64,000 nucleotides of DNA from Nyssa sinensis (Eukaryota > Streptophyta > Magnoliopsida > Cornales > Nyssaceae). Positions within the stretch are counted from its first letter, which is position 1. Every line of letters begins with the position of its first letter. Under the pieces are notes generated by a model. It made no database searches, had not been told where the DNA came from, and worked only from the letters and a program-made list of their open reading frames with translations. Shown in pieces: positions 1 through 12,191 of this stretch. The stretch spans positions 11,312,062-11,376,061 of the forward strand of contig CM018031.1 of NCBI GenBank assembly GCA_008638375.1, given 5' to 3'. Position numbers and translations under genes: made by a program.

Positions 1-434
1 AAATTGTCCCTCTAGGCCTATGTCAACCCTATATCACTCTCATCTTGGCCAACAGGCCTAACACAGCTTGGAAGGAAGCAACCCCAAAACACTAGAACAA
101 CAAACCCTTCTCTCACTGCTTTTTCTTTTCTTTTCTTCCTCTAAACCCAGAGCTGTAGTTCGACTTTGGTTTCGCAAATTAGAGGTGGTTAATTCATTTC
201 TTTTTCTTTTTCTTTTTTGAAATGGAAATTGTTCATTTGGTGATAAAACCCAACTGCTTTCTATGACTTTTTGCGCCAGTTTGACACCCAGATCTGCTTT
301 TGTTTTTCTCAAATTTCAAGTTCTGCGCAGGAACTTTAGGAACTCTGATTTAATTTTATTTTGATCCTGTAGGGTAGAAAGGTCTGGTGAAGGAAGAAAC
401 TAGAGGGGTTATTTGTTTTATTGGATTACCATCG
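1..434 (+). promoter_or_regulatory. 5' flank and leader of the first kinase gene
   Basis: No coding region is visible here. The stretch is rich in pyrimidine runs (TTTCTTTT blocks at about 120-220), typical of a plant 5' leader, and leads into the ATG at 435. I could not fix a TATA box or transcription start, so the promoter/leader split is inferred only from position. Confidence 0.4.
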
Positions 435-682
435 ATGGGGATTTGCTTGAGTGCTCAAATCAAAGCTGAGAGTCCTTGTTACACAGGTACTCAGACTCCA
501 TAGTTCTTATTATAACCCATATATGGGTATTTATTAGATTTTTTCGCTGTGACTGTTTGTGTTTAATTTGATGTAAGTGAATATGTGTAATTTGTGGGTG
601 TCTATCTCTCTTCACTCCGTTGGTAATTTTAATTTTAAGGTTTGAATTTCTTGAATATTCAGTTGGAGACACCCCCCCCCCC

Positions 683-724
<42 letters not shown>

Positions 725-3501
725 TTGTTAATTTTGGTTTGTTGAGGTGGGTTTGAAGCATGGTGTTGGAAGTTCGGGGTTCTGGGTTCAATTATCACAA
801 TTTTGTGTGATTGATAATTGTTGATTTGTATCAGAACTCTTCTTGGGTAGGTCCAGTGTGCTGCAAATATCAACCTCATTTGTAGACTAATAAAATTTGA
901 TAGAATTGGGTGATCTTGAGATGTTGAGATTCTTCACCTGTACATTGAATTTTATACGAATTTGCGTAGTGAATGGGTCCGCAATATAGTTTCTTCCGTT
1001 GGGCAGCTCTTTATCTCTAGAAAGAGAATGAATTGCTAATTTTGAGCTTCAATGTGTTGCTAATTTTTGGAGGTTTTTTTAATTCTATTTTTTTTTTTCG
1101 GTTTTGTTGTGATTTTTGAAAAATGGGAGATCATATTTCATGACAGATAGGCAATTGTCTTTTAAATATCAGTGGCATCTGAGTTTTATAGATATTTACA
1201 TTGGCTTTTGCAGGGGTGAATTCCAAATTTGCTAGTACCGAAGGGAATGATCTGAGTAGCTCAAATAGCAAGGTCTCGTCAATTTCTGTGGCTCCAAGTA
1301 GTAGGAGTGAGGGTGAGATCTTGCAGTCTACCAATGTGAAGAGCTTTAGTTTTGCCGATATCAAAATGGCCACAAGGAATTTCCGTCCTGATAGTGTGTT
1401 AGGAGAAGGTGGTTTTGGTTCAGTTTTTAAAGGGTGGATTGATGAGCACTCATTTACAGCTGCCAAGCCGGGGATGGGCATGGTCATTGCCGTGAAAAGG
1501 CTTAACCCAGAAAGTTTCCAAGGTCACAGGGAGTGGTTGGTGAGTTTCTTGTCTGACCTTGCTTAGAACTTTTATGTACATTTGGAGAAATGGTTGCATT
1601 TGATCTTTGCAATATATGAACAATTTGCAATTTTTTGTAGAGTAAGGTACAGTTAAGTTGTCTGTGTTTCCTCTTTTAGTATTAAACCAACTTGCTTGAA
1701 ATACCTACTGGAAAAATTGTTTAGGTGTCATTATTAGTTCTGGTTGTACTTAATTTTTTAACTGATCTGTAATGGAGTTTGCTATTGTAAGAAGCACATT
1801 GATTTTATTGTATCTTTAATCTTTTAGGCAGAAGTAAATTATCTGGGCCAGCTGTATCATCCTCATCTTGTGAAACTAATTGGGTATTGCTTGGAGGATG
1901 AGCACCGGCTTCTGGTGTATGAATTCATGCCTCGGGGCAGCTTGGAAAATCATTTGTTCAGAAGTGAGTTCTGCTTAGCCATCTCTGACATAGATTTACC
2001 CCCCAAAATGTTTTGATTAATATATTGTAAATGACATATTGCTTTGTAACAGGAGGTTCGTACTTCCAACCACTTTCTTGGAACCTCCGTTTGAAGGTTG
2101 CTCTAGGTGCTGCAAAGGGGCTTGCTTTTCTTCACAGTGCTGAAACAAAAGTGATATATCGAGACTTCAAAACTTCAAATATTTTGCTTGATTCGGTATA
2201 TTCTATGAAGTAGATCTTCATTACCCTTCATTGTTGGATTCCAAAAGGCCCCAATATAATCTGTGTGGTTCTCATAACCATTTTTTTGTTTGTATAAATG
2301 CCAGAACTACAATGCAAAGCTTTCTGATTTTGGGTTGGCCAAAGATGGGCCAACAGGTGATAAAAGCCATGTCTCTACCAGGGTCATGGGGACCTATGGA
2401 TATGCAGCTCCAGAATATCTAGCCACTGGTATGATTCAATGCATCTGTCTTTGTTTAACGTTTGAATGTTCATGTATGGTTTCACCAGATGTTTCCTTTT
2501 CCTTCCTAACCCATAATGTTTATTCCCTTATACCTTTTCTTTTCTTTTCAATTTTTGAGTGTAAAAGACTTATCAAAAAAAATTGTGTCTAAAAGGACAG
2601 CCATTTTATTAGAGCATCATCAAAATCTAAAGGTTTAAGTTTCTATGCTTACCAGCAAACCTATTTCAACCCATTTTGGGGATTGAACAATAATGTGCAT
2701 GTCTGATTGTCAGGCAAGGCCCACCTATTCCTTTCCTTTATTGCACCTTCTCCAAACGAGCCTAAAGATTAAGATATATTGGATTAAACTGCTGGTTTAA
2801 TGCCTCTTCTATCTAAATGCATCCCGGGTTTATTGTCATATTATTGCATGGAGATCAGACTTGAAAGCTGGTCTTACCATTAACAAAACCTTCAAATGGT
2901 TAACCAATATAGTTTCTCTAATTAGCCATTTCTTGTCCATTTGTATAGACCATCTCTTTCAGAACCTCACTGTCTGTTGCAGTCATGCATTCCTGTTCGC
3001 CATATATGAGCATGAATATTTCTTCTGTTCAGACATTCATTCTGCTGTTCACCCATTCCAGGTCATTTGACTGCCAAGAGTGATGTGTATAGCTTTGGAG
3101 TTGTTCTCCTTGAAATGTTGTCTGGCCGAAGAGCAGTGGACAAGAATAGACCATCTGGAGAACACAACCTGGTGGAATGGGCCAAGCCGTGCCTGGCTAG
3201 TAAACGTAAAATCTTCCGCATCCTCGACACTCGTCTTGAAGGGCAGTACTCATTGGATGTAGCCCATAAGGCAGCCAACCTTGCATTTCGATGCCTATCC
3301 ACAGAAGGCAAGTTCAGGCCACGAATGGATGATGTGGTAAAAGAATTGGAGCAGCTCCAGGATTCAAAGGAAAAAGGAATTGCTCCAAGAAATCCGAACA
3401 GTGGACCGAAACCTCGGAGGCATAGCGCAGATGATGCCAGCAATGGAAATGCTACTCTTGCTTACCCCAGGCCATCTGCTTCCCCACTTTATAGTAAATG
3501 A
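435..3501 (+). CDS. Receptor-like cytoplasmic kinase, RLCK-VII (APK1/PBL-type)
   Basis: Six exons: 435-486, 1214-1539, 1828-1963, 2053-2195, 2305-2428 and 3062-3501, all with GT-AG borders and consistent phase, giving 406 residues. The protein opens MGICLS, a plant dual-acylation signal (Gly2 myristoylation, Cys4 palmitoylation), so it should sit on the inner face of the plasma membrane. A Ser-rich linker is followed by the kinase domain: P-loop GEGGFGSV at about 81-88, catalytic Lys111 in IAVK, catalytic loop YRDFKTSN with Asp209, DFG at 227-229, then [17 protein letters not shown] in the activation segment. The tail ends [13 protein letters not shown], the characteristic APK1 tail. Known relatives (Arabidopsis APK1a/b, PBL9-11) are Ser/Thr kinases that relay signals from receptor kinases. 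All catalytic residues are present and length is normal. The start is set by the acylation motif, encoded on a 52-nt first exon. The subfamily is firm; the exact orthologue is not. Confidence 0.93.
671..721. repeat. Poly-C run followed by (CT)n microsatellite
   Basis: A run of about 12 C is followed by about 17 CT units inside intron 1 of the first kinase gene. It is a simple repeat and probably polymorphic. Confidence 0.9.
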
Positions 3502-3794
3502 ATTATAATAAAAAAAATATTACAAAAGCTGTTTTACTTTATATTTGTAATATCCCAGTGGTTTGGCAATGATCTCAAGACTCGGGCTTTTACCTGTATT
3601 TGTTCAATGATTGCACAGTTGTTTCGGCTAATATATTCAAAACCAAATCTTCTGTTTCCAGGCGAGCTTGTAACGCAAGGAATGCCCCGAATCTTGTACA
3701 TCTCCTGGGATTACCAAAATGTTTGTAACACTAAGTAGAGATGCAAGTGCTTTTGCATAATATAATTGAAGTTCGGGCTTTCTTTTTTTTGGTG

Positions 3795-3831
<37 letters not shown>

Positions 3832-5530
3832 GTATTGCTTGCTTTCTCATATGTTTTTTTTTTTCAGGAAAGGAAAAGAAAATTGTTGTATTGAGCTCAT
3901 GTGCGTGCATTTATAGAGAATTAGTTGTTTTTATGTTGAATCTAAGTGCTCATGAATCATCATTGAAGTTTGAGATGGGAAGAGAAGGAAAAGGAATAGA
4001 GTTAATTATTGGGATGTCAAGCACCAGAGAAGTTGGACCAATTTGCAGGAACTAAGAATGGGCTTACGTGGATATACCATTTCTTGCCTTGTTTGGGCTC
4101 TCCCCAATATCAGATGGGTCCCAGCACTGTCTTGGAGGTTTCCCCATAGTTGCATACTTTCAAAGACCACAGCCGGCCCAACCCAACTTAACTCTGTCCC
4201 CATCAGAGAGGACTGTTCATAGTTTTAGCAATGTCAGACTTATAGAGGAGGGGCTGTGATGGTCAATTATGGAAGGTTGTCATTTCAATCCCCCCTAGGT
4301 GCTGTTAGGAGAAAGATGTAATTATTGGGAAATTGATTCCATTTGTTAACTAAATGTCCTTCCATAAAAAGTTTATTATTTAAAAATATTTATGTTCTAT
4401 TCAATTTCAACAATTATATCTCAATTATTTACCCGTCTCACTTTATGTAAAATTATACTTACTCTATTAAAATTAATTTGATCACCTTACTTCTTAGTAC
4501 AATCCTTGACATGAAATATACTGTTTTATTTATTTATTTATTTTTTACCGAACGCATTTATGTTTAAAAGTAATTATGAAGTATAATTTTTTTTGTCTTC
4601 TAGTTAATAATACATTAAATATATAATATATTATATAGTATAAATAAAATTATATGAGTAAATTATATTTTTCACCCTTTAACTTTATTCCAAATTTTAC
4701 TTTAGTTCATATTCTTTCAATATTGTCAATTTCACTCTCTAATTTTCAGTCTCATTTAAATTTTATCATTCCGTCACAATTAGTCCGTTTAGTGTGGACT
4801 AAAAAAAACTTCATTTAAATTTGCATCTGCATTGTTAATTTTTTTATAAATTTGGAAGTTAAGCTCTGAATCATGTAATGTATGTCCTAAATAGAATATA
4901 TTTATATATATATATATATATTTGATATTAGTGTTACATTGATGAGACTTCCACTACAATTCGAATAGATTTTTAAGTTTTATTAGGACCTACAACATAA
5001 GAATGAGAGAAAAAAATTAGTTGCATGGTTCACTTCAACATTCAAAGCACAAGGCATTGGCTTGAACTTGACTAGTATTTCTTCTCCAGCACAATTTTTC
5101 AGGCTGTCAGACTTGGACGATGCTGGCGATGACTTCTTGTTTGTTCATTGTTGCTCTGCTCAAACAAAATGCATTTGGAGAAAAGGTTGGTGTGCGGATT
5201 TCAAACACTTGCTCTCAATTCATGCCTTGCATAATATTCCATACATCTTCTCAGAAATTTCATTGCTTCTAACTTCTAAGTCAATGGCCTGTTTTCTAAA
5301 ATTCAGTAGAGTACCCCAAAGAAACAAACTAGTTTTAAAATTTTTAACGTTTAAAAGCTACTTTTATGTACTATAGATTTGCATTTTATTGTGCCTAGAA
5401 GATGCTTATCAAATCACAGATTCACGAGTACTTGGATCAGTTTTGAAAAATTCCTAAACACTCTCTGACGATAGATTTAACAGAGCAGAACATATTAAAC
5501 GAGTGGGGTATTTTTTTATTTAAAAGATTG
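3502..5530. other. Intergenic, between convergent kinase genes
   Basis: This holds the 3' UTR of the first kinase (start of the stretch), an (AT)n run at about 3801-3828 and AT-rich DNA. The segment near 4650-4800 has the look of a degenerate plant repeat (TAAATTATATTTTTCACCC...). Only short chance open frames occur, without family resemblance. I see no gene. Confidence 0.6.
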
Positions 5531-5990
5531 ATAAATTATACTAACGTCTCCTAAAGTTTCTGACAGTTACTAAAATTATATTCATCTTCTTATTTTATCT
5601 GATAATATACGGATATTCTCTCAAGTTAAATTTTTTCTTCAAAATGACATACTACTCATTTCATATTTTGTTTTTTTTGTTCTTCAAATTTTTAAATTTT
5701 AAATTTATTTTTAATATAAAATAAAAATAAGTTATTTACCTTAAAGTTATTTTTAAATAAAATAATAAAAAAAAATTTAAAAAAAAAACTAGAAAAAATT
5801 TGGTCCAAATTGAGAAAATGCACAAATAAATAAATAAAATAGGTAGTTTTGTAATTTTGAAAGAAAAAATTAATTAAAGAGGAGTATCTGTATATTATCA
5901 AATAAAGTAAGAGATGTCGGTATAATTTTAAAAACGTTAAAGAATGTCAATATAATTTTTAAAAACCTCAAGAGAAATTAGAGTAATTTA
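5531..5990. mobile_element. Long-TIR (foldback) MITE-like element
   Basis: The two ends are imperfect inverted copies over roughly 100-130 bp. The left arm reads ATAAATTATACTAACGTCTC and then AAGTTTCTGACAGTTACT; the right arm, read in reverse, gives GGTAAATTACTCTAATTTCT with the same order of motifs, including a shared GATAATATAC block. The flanks carry TTTAAAA and TTAAAA, a possible target duplication. A related end is visible at about 27640-27725 (AGTATAATTT, TCAGAAACTTCAGGAGAG), so this is a dispersed family. No coding capacity. Superfamily unassigned. Confidence 0.6.
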
Positions 5991-6714
5991 CCCTTAAAAA
6001 AAAAAGGGATATTCAATTCTGTCAGTCATTTTGGATGGGTTTCCTACATACTGGTCTCAAATTTTTAGGAATTCACAAAAGATTGAACATAAATTAACAT
6101 TCTAGAATACCCCATATTTCTTTAGGGCTTTAAGCATTTTGATTCATAATATTTTAGGCTATTTCTTCAAGTTGTTAGAACGCTTGGGGCACCTGCAATT
6201 TCCCCTTTTTTTCAACATTTTCAGGAAAAAAAGAAGATAGAATGTTTTCATTTAAATTTATCCTCAATTCAATTCAAGCATATCATCTGAATCTACCAGT
6301 TGCAACTTACTGGAAAATCTGAAGGCCAACTTTAATAGGGGTATTGGGGCTGATAACTGGTAAGCCATTCTGATACTTATCGAATGGATTTCCACTTCTT
6401 ACAATTTATAAGATTAGTATTACTTGGGACTGCACCCCAATTACAAGCTAAACACAGCTTCCCCGGCACAAATACTGATATTAAGGGGGAAAAAACAATG
6501 CGTGGTTCCAGTATGTAATGAACAAAAAACCTGCATACTTCAATGCAGCTTTCCCACCCCCTCTATTTACAACTATCTATCTTGCAGACAAACATTGGGG
6601 AGCAAGCAAAAAATGGCCTGTAAATGTCCAAGCAATGGCCGATACCTCCAATCTTCTTTTAAAGAAAGTGCATTTATCTACCATTGCCAGGAGGAAAGGG
6701 GTGTGGCATATCTA
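5991..6714. other. Intergenic, 3' flank of the second kinase
   Basis: Mostly AT-rich. The part nearest 6714 is probably 3' UTR of the minus-strand kinase. No gene is seen. Confidence 0.5.
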
Positions 6715-9700
6715 TCACCATGTTCTTACTAACCCAGGAGTCCAATTTCTCCAATCCAACTTCCCAATTGATTTGTTTCTCAAGTTGACCATTTCTCTGA
6801 AATCAAAAACCTTCTTCCGGTAATTGTTTCCTCCCCCTTTGCCTGACTCAGCTTCTTCCTCAACAGTTTCTTCCTTCGCATCTTCAGTTTCTTCCTTGGA
6901 TTGGGGGGCATCTTCATCTTGTGATGTCACACTAATGATTTTTTCCAGCATCTCGACTACCTCACTCATTTTAGGGCGGCATTTGGGCTGCTTCATGAGG
7001 CACTTGTTGGCTAAGGATGCAAGTTTTTGAGCTGATTTAATGCAATACTGCCTCTTCAAGTCTTGGGTCTATTATGAGGTGGAACTTCTTTGAATCTGAC
7101 ACATAAGGTCTCACCCACTCCAAGAGCTTCTGCTCACTTCGAGGCAAATTTCGCTCCACTGCTCGCCTTCCTGTGATTAGCTCATAGAGAACCACCCCAA
7201 AGCTCCAAACATCACTTTTAGAAGTTAGCCGGCCAGTCTGAACATATTCAGGGGCTGCATAACCAACTGTGCCAACAACCTAATAAAAAAATGAGAATAT
7301 TAGCAAAAATAATGCTACCCCAAAAAAAAAAATAAAATAACATGGGTATTATATTGTGTCTATAAGGGTATTATCAGGATCTACAAGGCCCAGGCAGGAA
7401 TCAGAATCCATTGTTCATGAGGTTCTATTTCAGAGATGCCGTAGTGCAAAATATTATCTAGTCAGATGGTGGCAATTATCCATTCTGCATATGTTCCTTT
7501 TAGTGTCACTCAAATCCTTCTACCAATTTGTGCGAAAAGAAGGAGAATTCTAGTGATGGCAATCATGTCATCAATTTTTCATCTCGAAAATCTTCCTGAA
7601 TGGAGCTCCTGGAATGCATATCATGACGCCCTGAAGGGGGGTTGTAAGCCAGAAAAGAAAATAATAGTAGAACTTACTGACGTCGAAACGTGACTTAATC
7701 CAGCAGCTGGACCCTGCCTAGCCAGTCCAAAGTCCGAGAGCTTTGCATTGAAGTCCTCATCCAGAAGAATGTTTGAAGTTTTGAAATCTCGAAATATTAG
7801 CTGCACCAAAGACAAAGCTTATCAAAATCACATGAGCGATTCACAATTGAAAAAACTAACCTAGTTGCTGCAGAATACGGCCTCAATCGAAAAAAATGCA
7901 GTCTGATTTGAGTTTTTATGTATGTCTATAATTCTATGTCTAAATTAAAGTGATATTCATACAGAATTACAGGTAGATACATTTATGTTTTTTACTTTTA
8001 GCAGGGTAGAAGATCGCTCTTGACAAAATTTTGAATATAATAATTAATGATTGAAAAGGCTCTAGTCATCTTGACTTTGATGTTTATCATACTATGAAAG
8101 AAGAAGAATACACTTACTGGCCCAAAGCATCCTGTGACCAACATAAATGAACTTAATTAAGATAAAGTAGTATGTGCTGACAATTTTTCCTTCCCCAAAA
8201 CGTTTACATTATTAAATATTTCAATAGGAATTTTCTAATGAAGAAATAGCTACCTTCATTGTACAGTTTATTAAATTCATAAAATGTTAAATACTTAAAT
8301 CCCTCTCAATTTTGAATCATTCAACATATCATTTAGCTTTCCTTCAACGCAAAGAAAATATAAATCCTTGTTCGAACTATATTTATTGGTATGAAATAAG
8401 TGATCTAAACCTATTACTTAGCATGCTTCATCTACAACTCAGTATTCACCAACTTCTTTTTCTCTTTTCTTGGCCAGGTAAATTAGATTTGGCAATTGTA
8501 GTTCTTAATTTAAAATCTCTTCAAGGCATGCTTGGATAATTATGTTGGTTTTAACGATAAGAATAGCTGATGATAAAGGAACAGCAGGGGTTGTACCAAT
8601 AAAGACGAAGAAACATGAACAGATAGATTCTTCGTTATCAACTATGAAAAATCCATAAGCCTTTCCCAAGGCATTGTGTAGAAATGGAAAAAAAAAAAAA
8701 CTTCAAAAAGAGAAACTCTAATCACTCATTGGCAACTCATTGTCGTGTACAATACATATTCTATATCTTATACACCCCCATAAGGTTACAATATAGGTAA
8801 AATTGGTTTATGCATTTCCAGAATAACCTTAGGCATGGTATACAATTTGCATTTCTCATACAAATTACATTAGTTTTCCATCAAATTAAAATACAGCAAA
8901 ATGACTTACTCAAGATTCTAGACACATACTATTAGCAGTGAAACAGATGTTAGTACTAACTACTACTTAACATCAAAATGTCTGAATCTGGAAATTTTCA
9001 ATATTATAAAAATTATCTCAGTTCACAAAGTCCCAAGGATGCATCTACAGTCAGACAATGACATAAAGATCACACACCAGCCCTATAGTTTTATGCAGTC
9101 ATTACAATGAAAAGTGCCTAAGCCAGTAGGTGTGCTATCAGCCAGTGAAGTCCACAAGGTATCGCCAACTTTGGAACCACAATTTCAACCTTTTTTTTTT
9201 GGATTGGCAGTGACAAGAATTGAACCCTTAACTCCAACCCACCCCCATAGATGCTATACCAGCCCTTGTCACTCTTGAAAAATGAAAATTTACACGACAT
9301 GCATTTATATAAGAGAAGAAAATAGAACACCTGAAAATCCATTTCTTCATGCAGGTAAGCCAAACCACGAGCTGCATCTTGAGCAATTTTCAATCTTGCC
9401 ATCCATGAAAGAGAGGATGGTAACCTAGCCATTAGATGGTCCTCCAAGCTTTTATTACGCATGAGTTCGTAGACCAAAAGCCGTTGAATCCCTCTTTCAT
9501 CATCTTCTGCACAATAACCTACTAACTTGACAAGATTTGGGTGCTTGACTACACCTAAAAAATTCACTTCATTTATCCATTCTTTGTGCCCCTGAAAACT
9601 AGAATGCAAAAATTATGAAAACCATTAGGGATCCTCAAAATATAAATTAAACTTTTCAAGAAATTTTCTGCAGGCTCAAACATGCATAAAAACTATGCTT

Positions 9701-10965
9701 AGCCCTTCTTCTCATGGGTGAACAAGATGAGTCCTGTTACCAGAGGAATCTACCCCTTAACTTCACAATCTTGGCCAGTGGTATGGATGAGACATTCAAG
9801 TTAGCTATTTAACAATTGCGAAACTTCAAAAATAATATACGCTTCATGAAAAGAAAGCCGGTTAGAAGAAAGTCATGGCTGCAATTAACATGCACAAGTA
9901 AATGTGTCAGTTGAAAAAAGGTAATATTAGAAAAATTATCACACATCTTAAGTTGAGCTGAATCCAAGCATGAGAAGCAATAATTTCACCAAGCCAAGAA
10001 GCCCAGACAAAGCTGCTCATCTGCATGCTAGGGCAACCACTAATTGCAGGGCACATTTTGACATTCCATTGAAATTCAATGCCTCTGCGGTGCAGAATAT
10101 AGGTTTTGCAGGTGGATCATCGAGAATGGAGTCACTAAAGTTACTGAGCTATCAGGCAATTCTGATGGAATGGGATCAGCTTGTGGAGTCATGAAATGCC
10201 ACTATTACATATAAGTATTTCACAAAATGGGGCATTTCAATTGCAATACATTTCCAAATGCACATGTATATCAGACCAAACATCTTATCTGATAAATTAG
10301 CACCCAATCAACAAAAAGAAAAAAGAAAAAAATCATGGTTTCATTCAGCTTACTTCTATTCTTTTAAATGAAAGCTTTCTGACCCCATTTAAATAGCTTG
10401 ATAATCTAATCATAAAATTGATTGATCAACCCGATGGTTCTCCATTCATACACCAAACCTGAACTGCAGACTATAAAGCAAACTCACTCCATATACCGAG
10501 AAACTCCATTAAAACTAAAGTCATGCATAATATGTATATCTATGTATATGACGGAAAAGGGAACAAAGGTCATGCCTGGAATCCATTGCGATTCAACTGT
10601 TTGATTGCAACATCAATTTTCGAATCACGACTATTATCATCATCAGATAATCTAACAACTGCTCTGTAAACACAGCCAAACCCTCCCTCCCCAATCATGA
10701 GAGCTCGACTGAACCCTCTCGTGGCCGATTTCAACTCAGCGAACGTGAAGACTCGCAGATCATTGGCCCTCCGCTGAGACAAGAACTCATAGAACCCAAC
10801 AGAGTCGGTGAAGTCCCTGGACTCGGAGTCAAGCTCGGAACGCCTCGTGTCGACACTGCTCGAAGCAACACTGAAGGAGCGAGCCCAGGACACCTTCGAA
10901 GCCCTGGAAACGACGCCATCTTCGTCGTCCCTTGTCTCTCCGTTGGTGAAATGAAAACACTTCAT
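6715..10965 (-). CDS. RLCK-VII kinase, PBL19/PBL20-like, with one frameshift
   Basis: Exons in reading order: 10965-10576, 9591-9331, 7800-7678 and 7279-6715. The protein starts MKCFHF with Cys3 but no Gly2, as in Arabidopsis PBL19 (palmitoylation rather than myristoylation). The kinase domain shows P-loop GEGGFGCVY at about 92-100, VAIK Lys122, the PBL19-type block GHKEW then [25 protein letters not shown] with Asp222, [19 protein letters not shown] and the lower C-lobe. Relatives act in chitin and pattern-triggered immune signalling. Intron 1 has a GC rather than GT donor (10575-10574). In the last exon an extra base at 7053 shifts the frame just after DPRLE: as read, the protein stops at about residue 338, losing the end of the C-lobe and the acidic tail. 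With that base ignored, the family-like sequence continues ([26 protein letters not shown]) to a stop at 6715-6717, about 445 residues. It could be a sequencing error, a recent null allele or a young pseudogene. Confidence 0.85.
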
Positions 10966-11491
10966 TTCTTGAACGAATTAATAAACAGACAGTGGTAAGC
11001 CCTAGAAATGGACATGCGCAGAGGTCCGTCCGGAGATGAGAAATAGGAAATTGTTGTTTTTAGAGAGAGAAAGTGGAGAGAGAGTCAAAGTGAGAGGGGG
11101 GGCTGTTGAGGGGATCAACGAACTTTGATTCGTGAATGTATGAAAGAAAAATTATATATATATATATATATATAATTACAAAATTAGAAAGCGATATGTT
11201 ATAAAACATCATTAATCATAAAATTGTATTACATTAACAAACAAAGAGAGCAGGTATTTTCTGTTTGGTCCGTTGTCGCTGTGCAGAGAAAGAAAGGATG
11301 AGAAAGAGTCTTCTGTGTTGAGAGAGAGACAAGAGTCACGAGGAGAGTGCAGACTGCAATGTTAAGCAGTGTACTGCATACGTACTGAAAATTATTGAAT
11401 CAACTTCTTCTACTGATCTGAACGATAAGATAATAAATTATATATGTATGTATAATATATTTTTGTAAGTATAATTCTCGATTTAACTATT
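10966..11491. promoter_or_regulatory. 5' leader and promoter region of the PBL19-like gene
   Basis: On the minus strand this precedes the ATG at 10965. It contains GA-rich stretches (11058-11100), an (AT)n run at about 11153-11174 and a GAGAGAGAG block near 11318. No clear TATA box could be fixed. No gene is seen. Confidence 0.4.
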
Positions 11492-11569
11492 AAGATTATG
11501 ATTCAAAAGAATCATCGAATAATTGCTGGAAAGATTATGATTCAAAAGAATCATCGAATAATTGATGGA
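11492..11569. repeat. 39-bp direct tandem duplication
   Basis: Two adjacent 39-bp units (11492-11530 and 11531-11569) each begin AAGATTATGATTC and differ at one position (AATTGCTGG versus AATTGATGG). The near identity implies a recent local duplication just upstream of a MITE. Confidence 0.9.
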
Positions 11570-11602
11570 AAAGGGAATTCGATACCGTCAGCGCAGCCTA
11601 AA

Positions 11603-12187
11603 GAGCAACTCCAACATGAGGTGTCATTCGGGGTGTCAAATTTATAACCGAGGGGGTGGCATATGCGGTTACAAAATAACATCCAACGGTTTGAGGTGCC
11701 AGTTTTACAAACTTTAAAGAAAGAAAATGAAGAGGTGCCATTTAACGGTTGAGGCATTTTCATTTTTACTGTTACAACAGCTACCGTTACAACAGATCTA
11801 TTTTAACAAAGAATTCTATAAATATAGGGAGTTTATGAAAAGAAAACTTATCAAAGCCCGAAAAATCACTCTGAAAATTATTTTATAAATTTAGAATGAT
11901 TTTATTTATTTAACTAATTTTTATAATTAAATAATTTTTTTAATTTAGTTAATTGTTAGAATTTAAATTAATTTTTGTAATTTAATTTAAATTAAACCGT
12001 TATGAAAACTATACCCGTTAAAATATAACCGTTAAGTTTAATTATATTTTTTAATAAAAAATATTAAAATAGCACCTCATTTTGGCACTTATCATTAGAG
12101 TAGATTTATAATTTAAGAGTGTCATAACACTATTTAAAATTATAAATAAATTTTTTGACATTCTGGCAACTTCTTTTGAAGTTGCTC
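11603..12187. mobile_element. MITE, 585 bp, TAAA target duplication
   Basis: The left end GAGCAACTCCAAC and right end GAAGTTGCTC form a terminal inverted repeat with the core GAGCAACT, flanked on both sides by TAAA (11599-11602 and 12188-12191). Subterminal motifs (GAGGTGTCA on the left, GCACCTCA on the right) are also inverted. The interior is AT-rich with no protein-coding potential. The 3-4 bp TAA/TAAA duplication fits PIF/Harbinger best; that assignment is inference. Confidence 0.78.
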
Positions 12188-12191
12188 TAAA

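Noticed and set aside
2995..3060. Similarity between intron 5 of the first kinase and about 28764-28805 (TATGAGCA then ATATTTCTTCT)
   Set aside because: Only about 35 bp match imperfectly, with no borders; too little to call a shared element.
435..10965. The two kinases as a tandem gene pair
   Set aside because: They are convergent, belong to different RLCK-VII subgroups and have different intron patterns, so they are not local duplicates.
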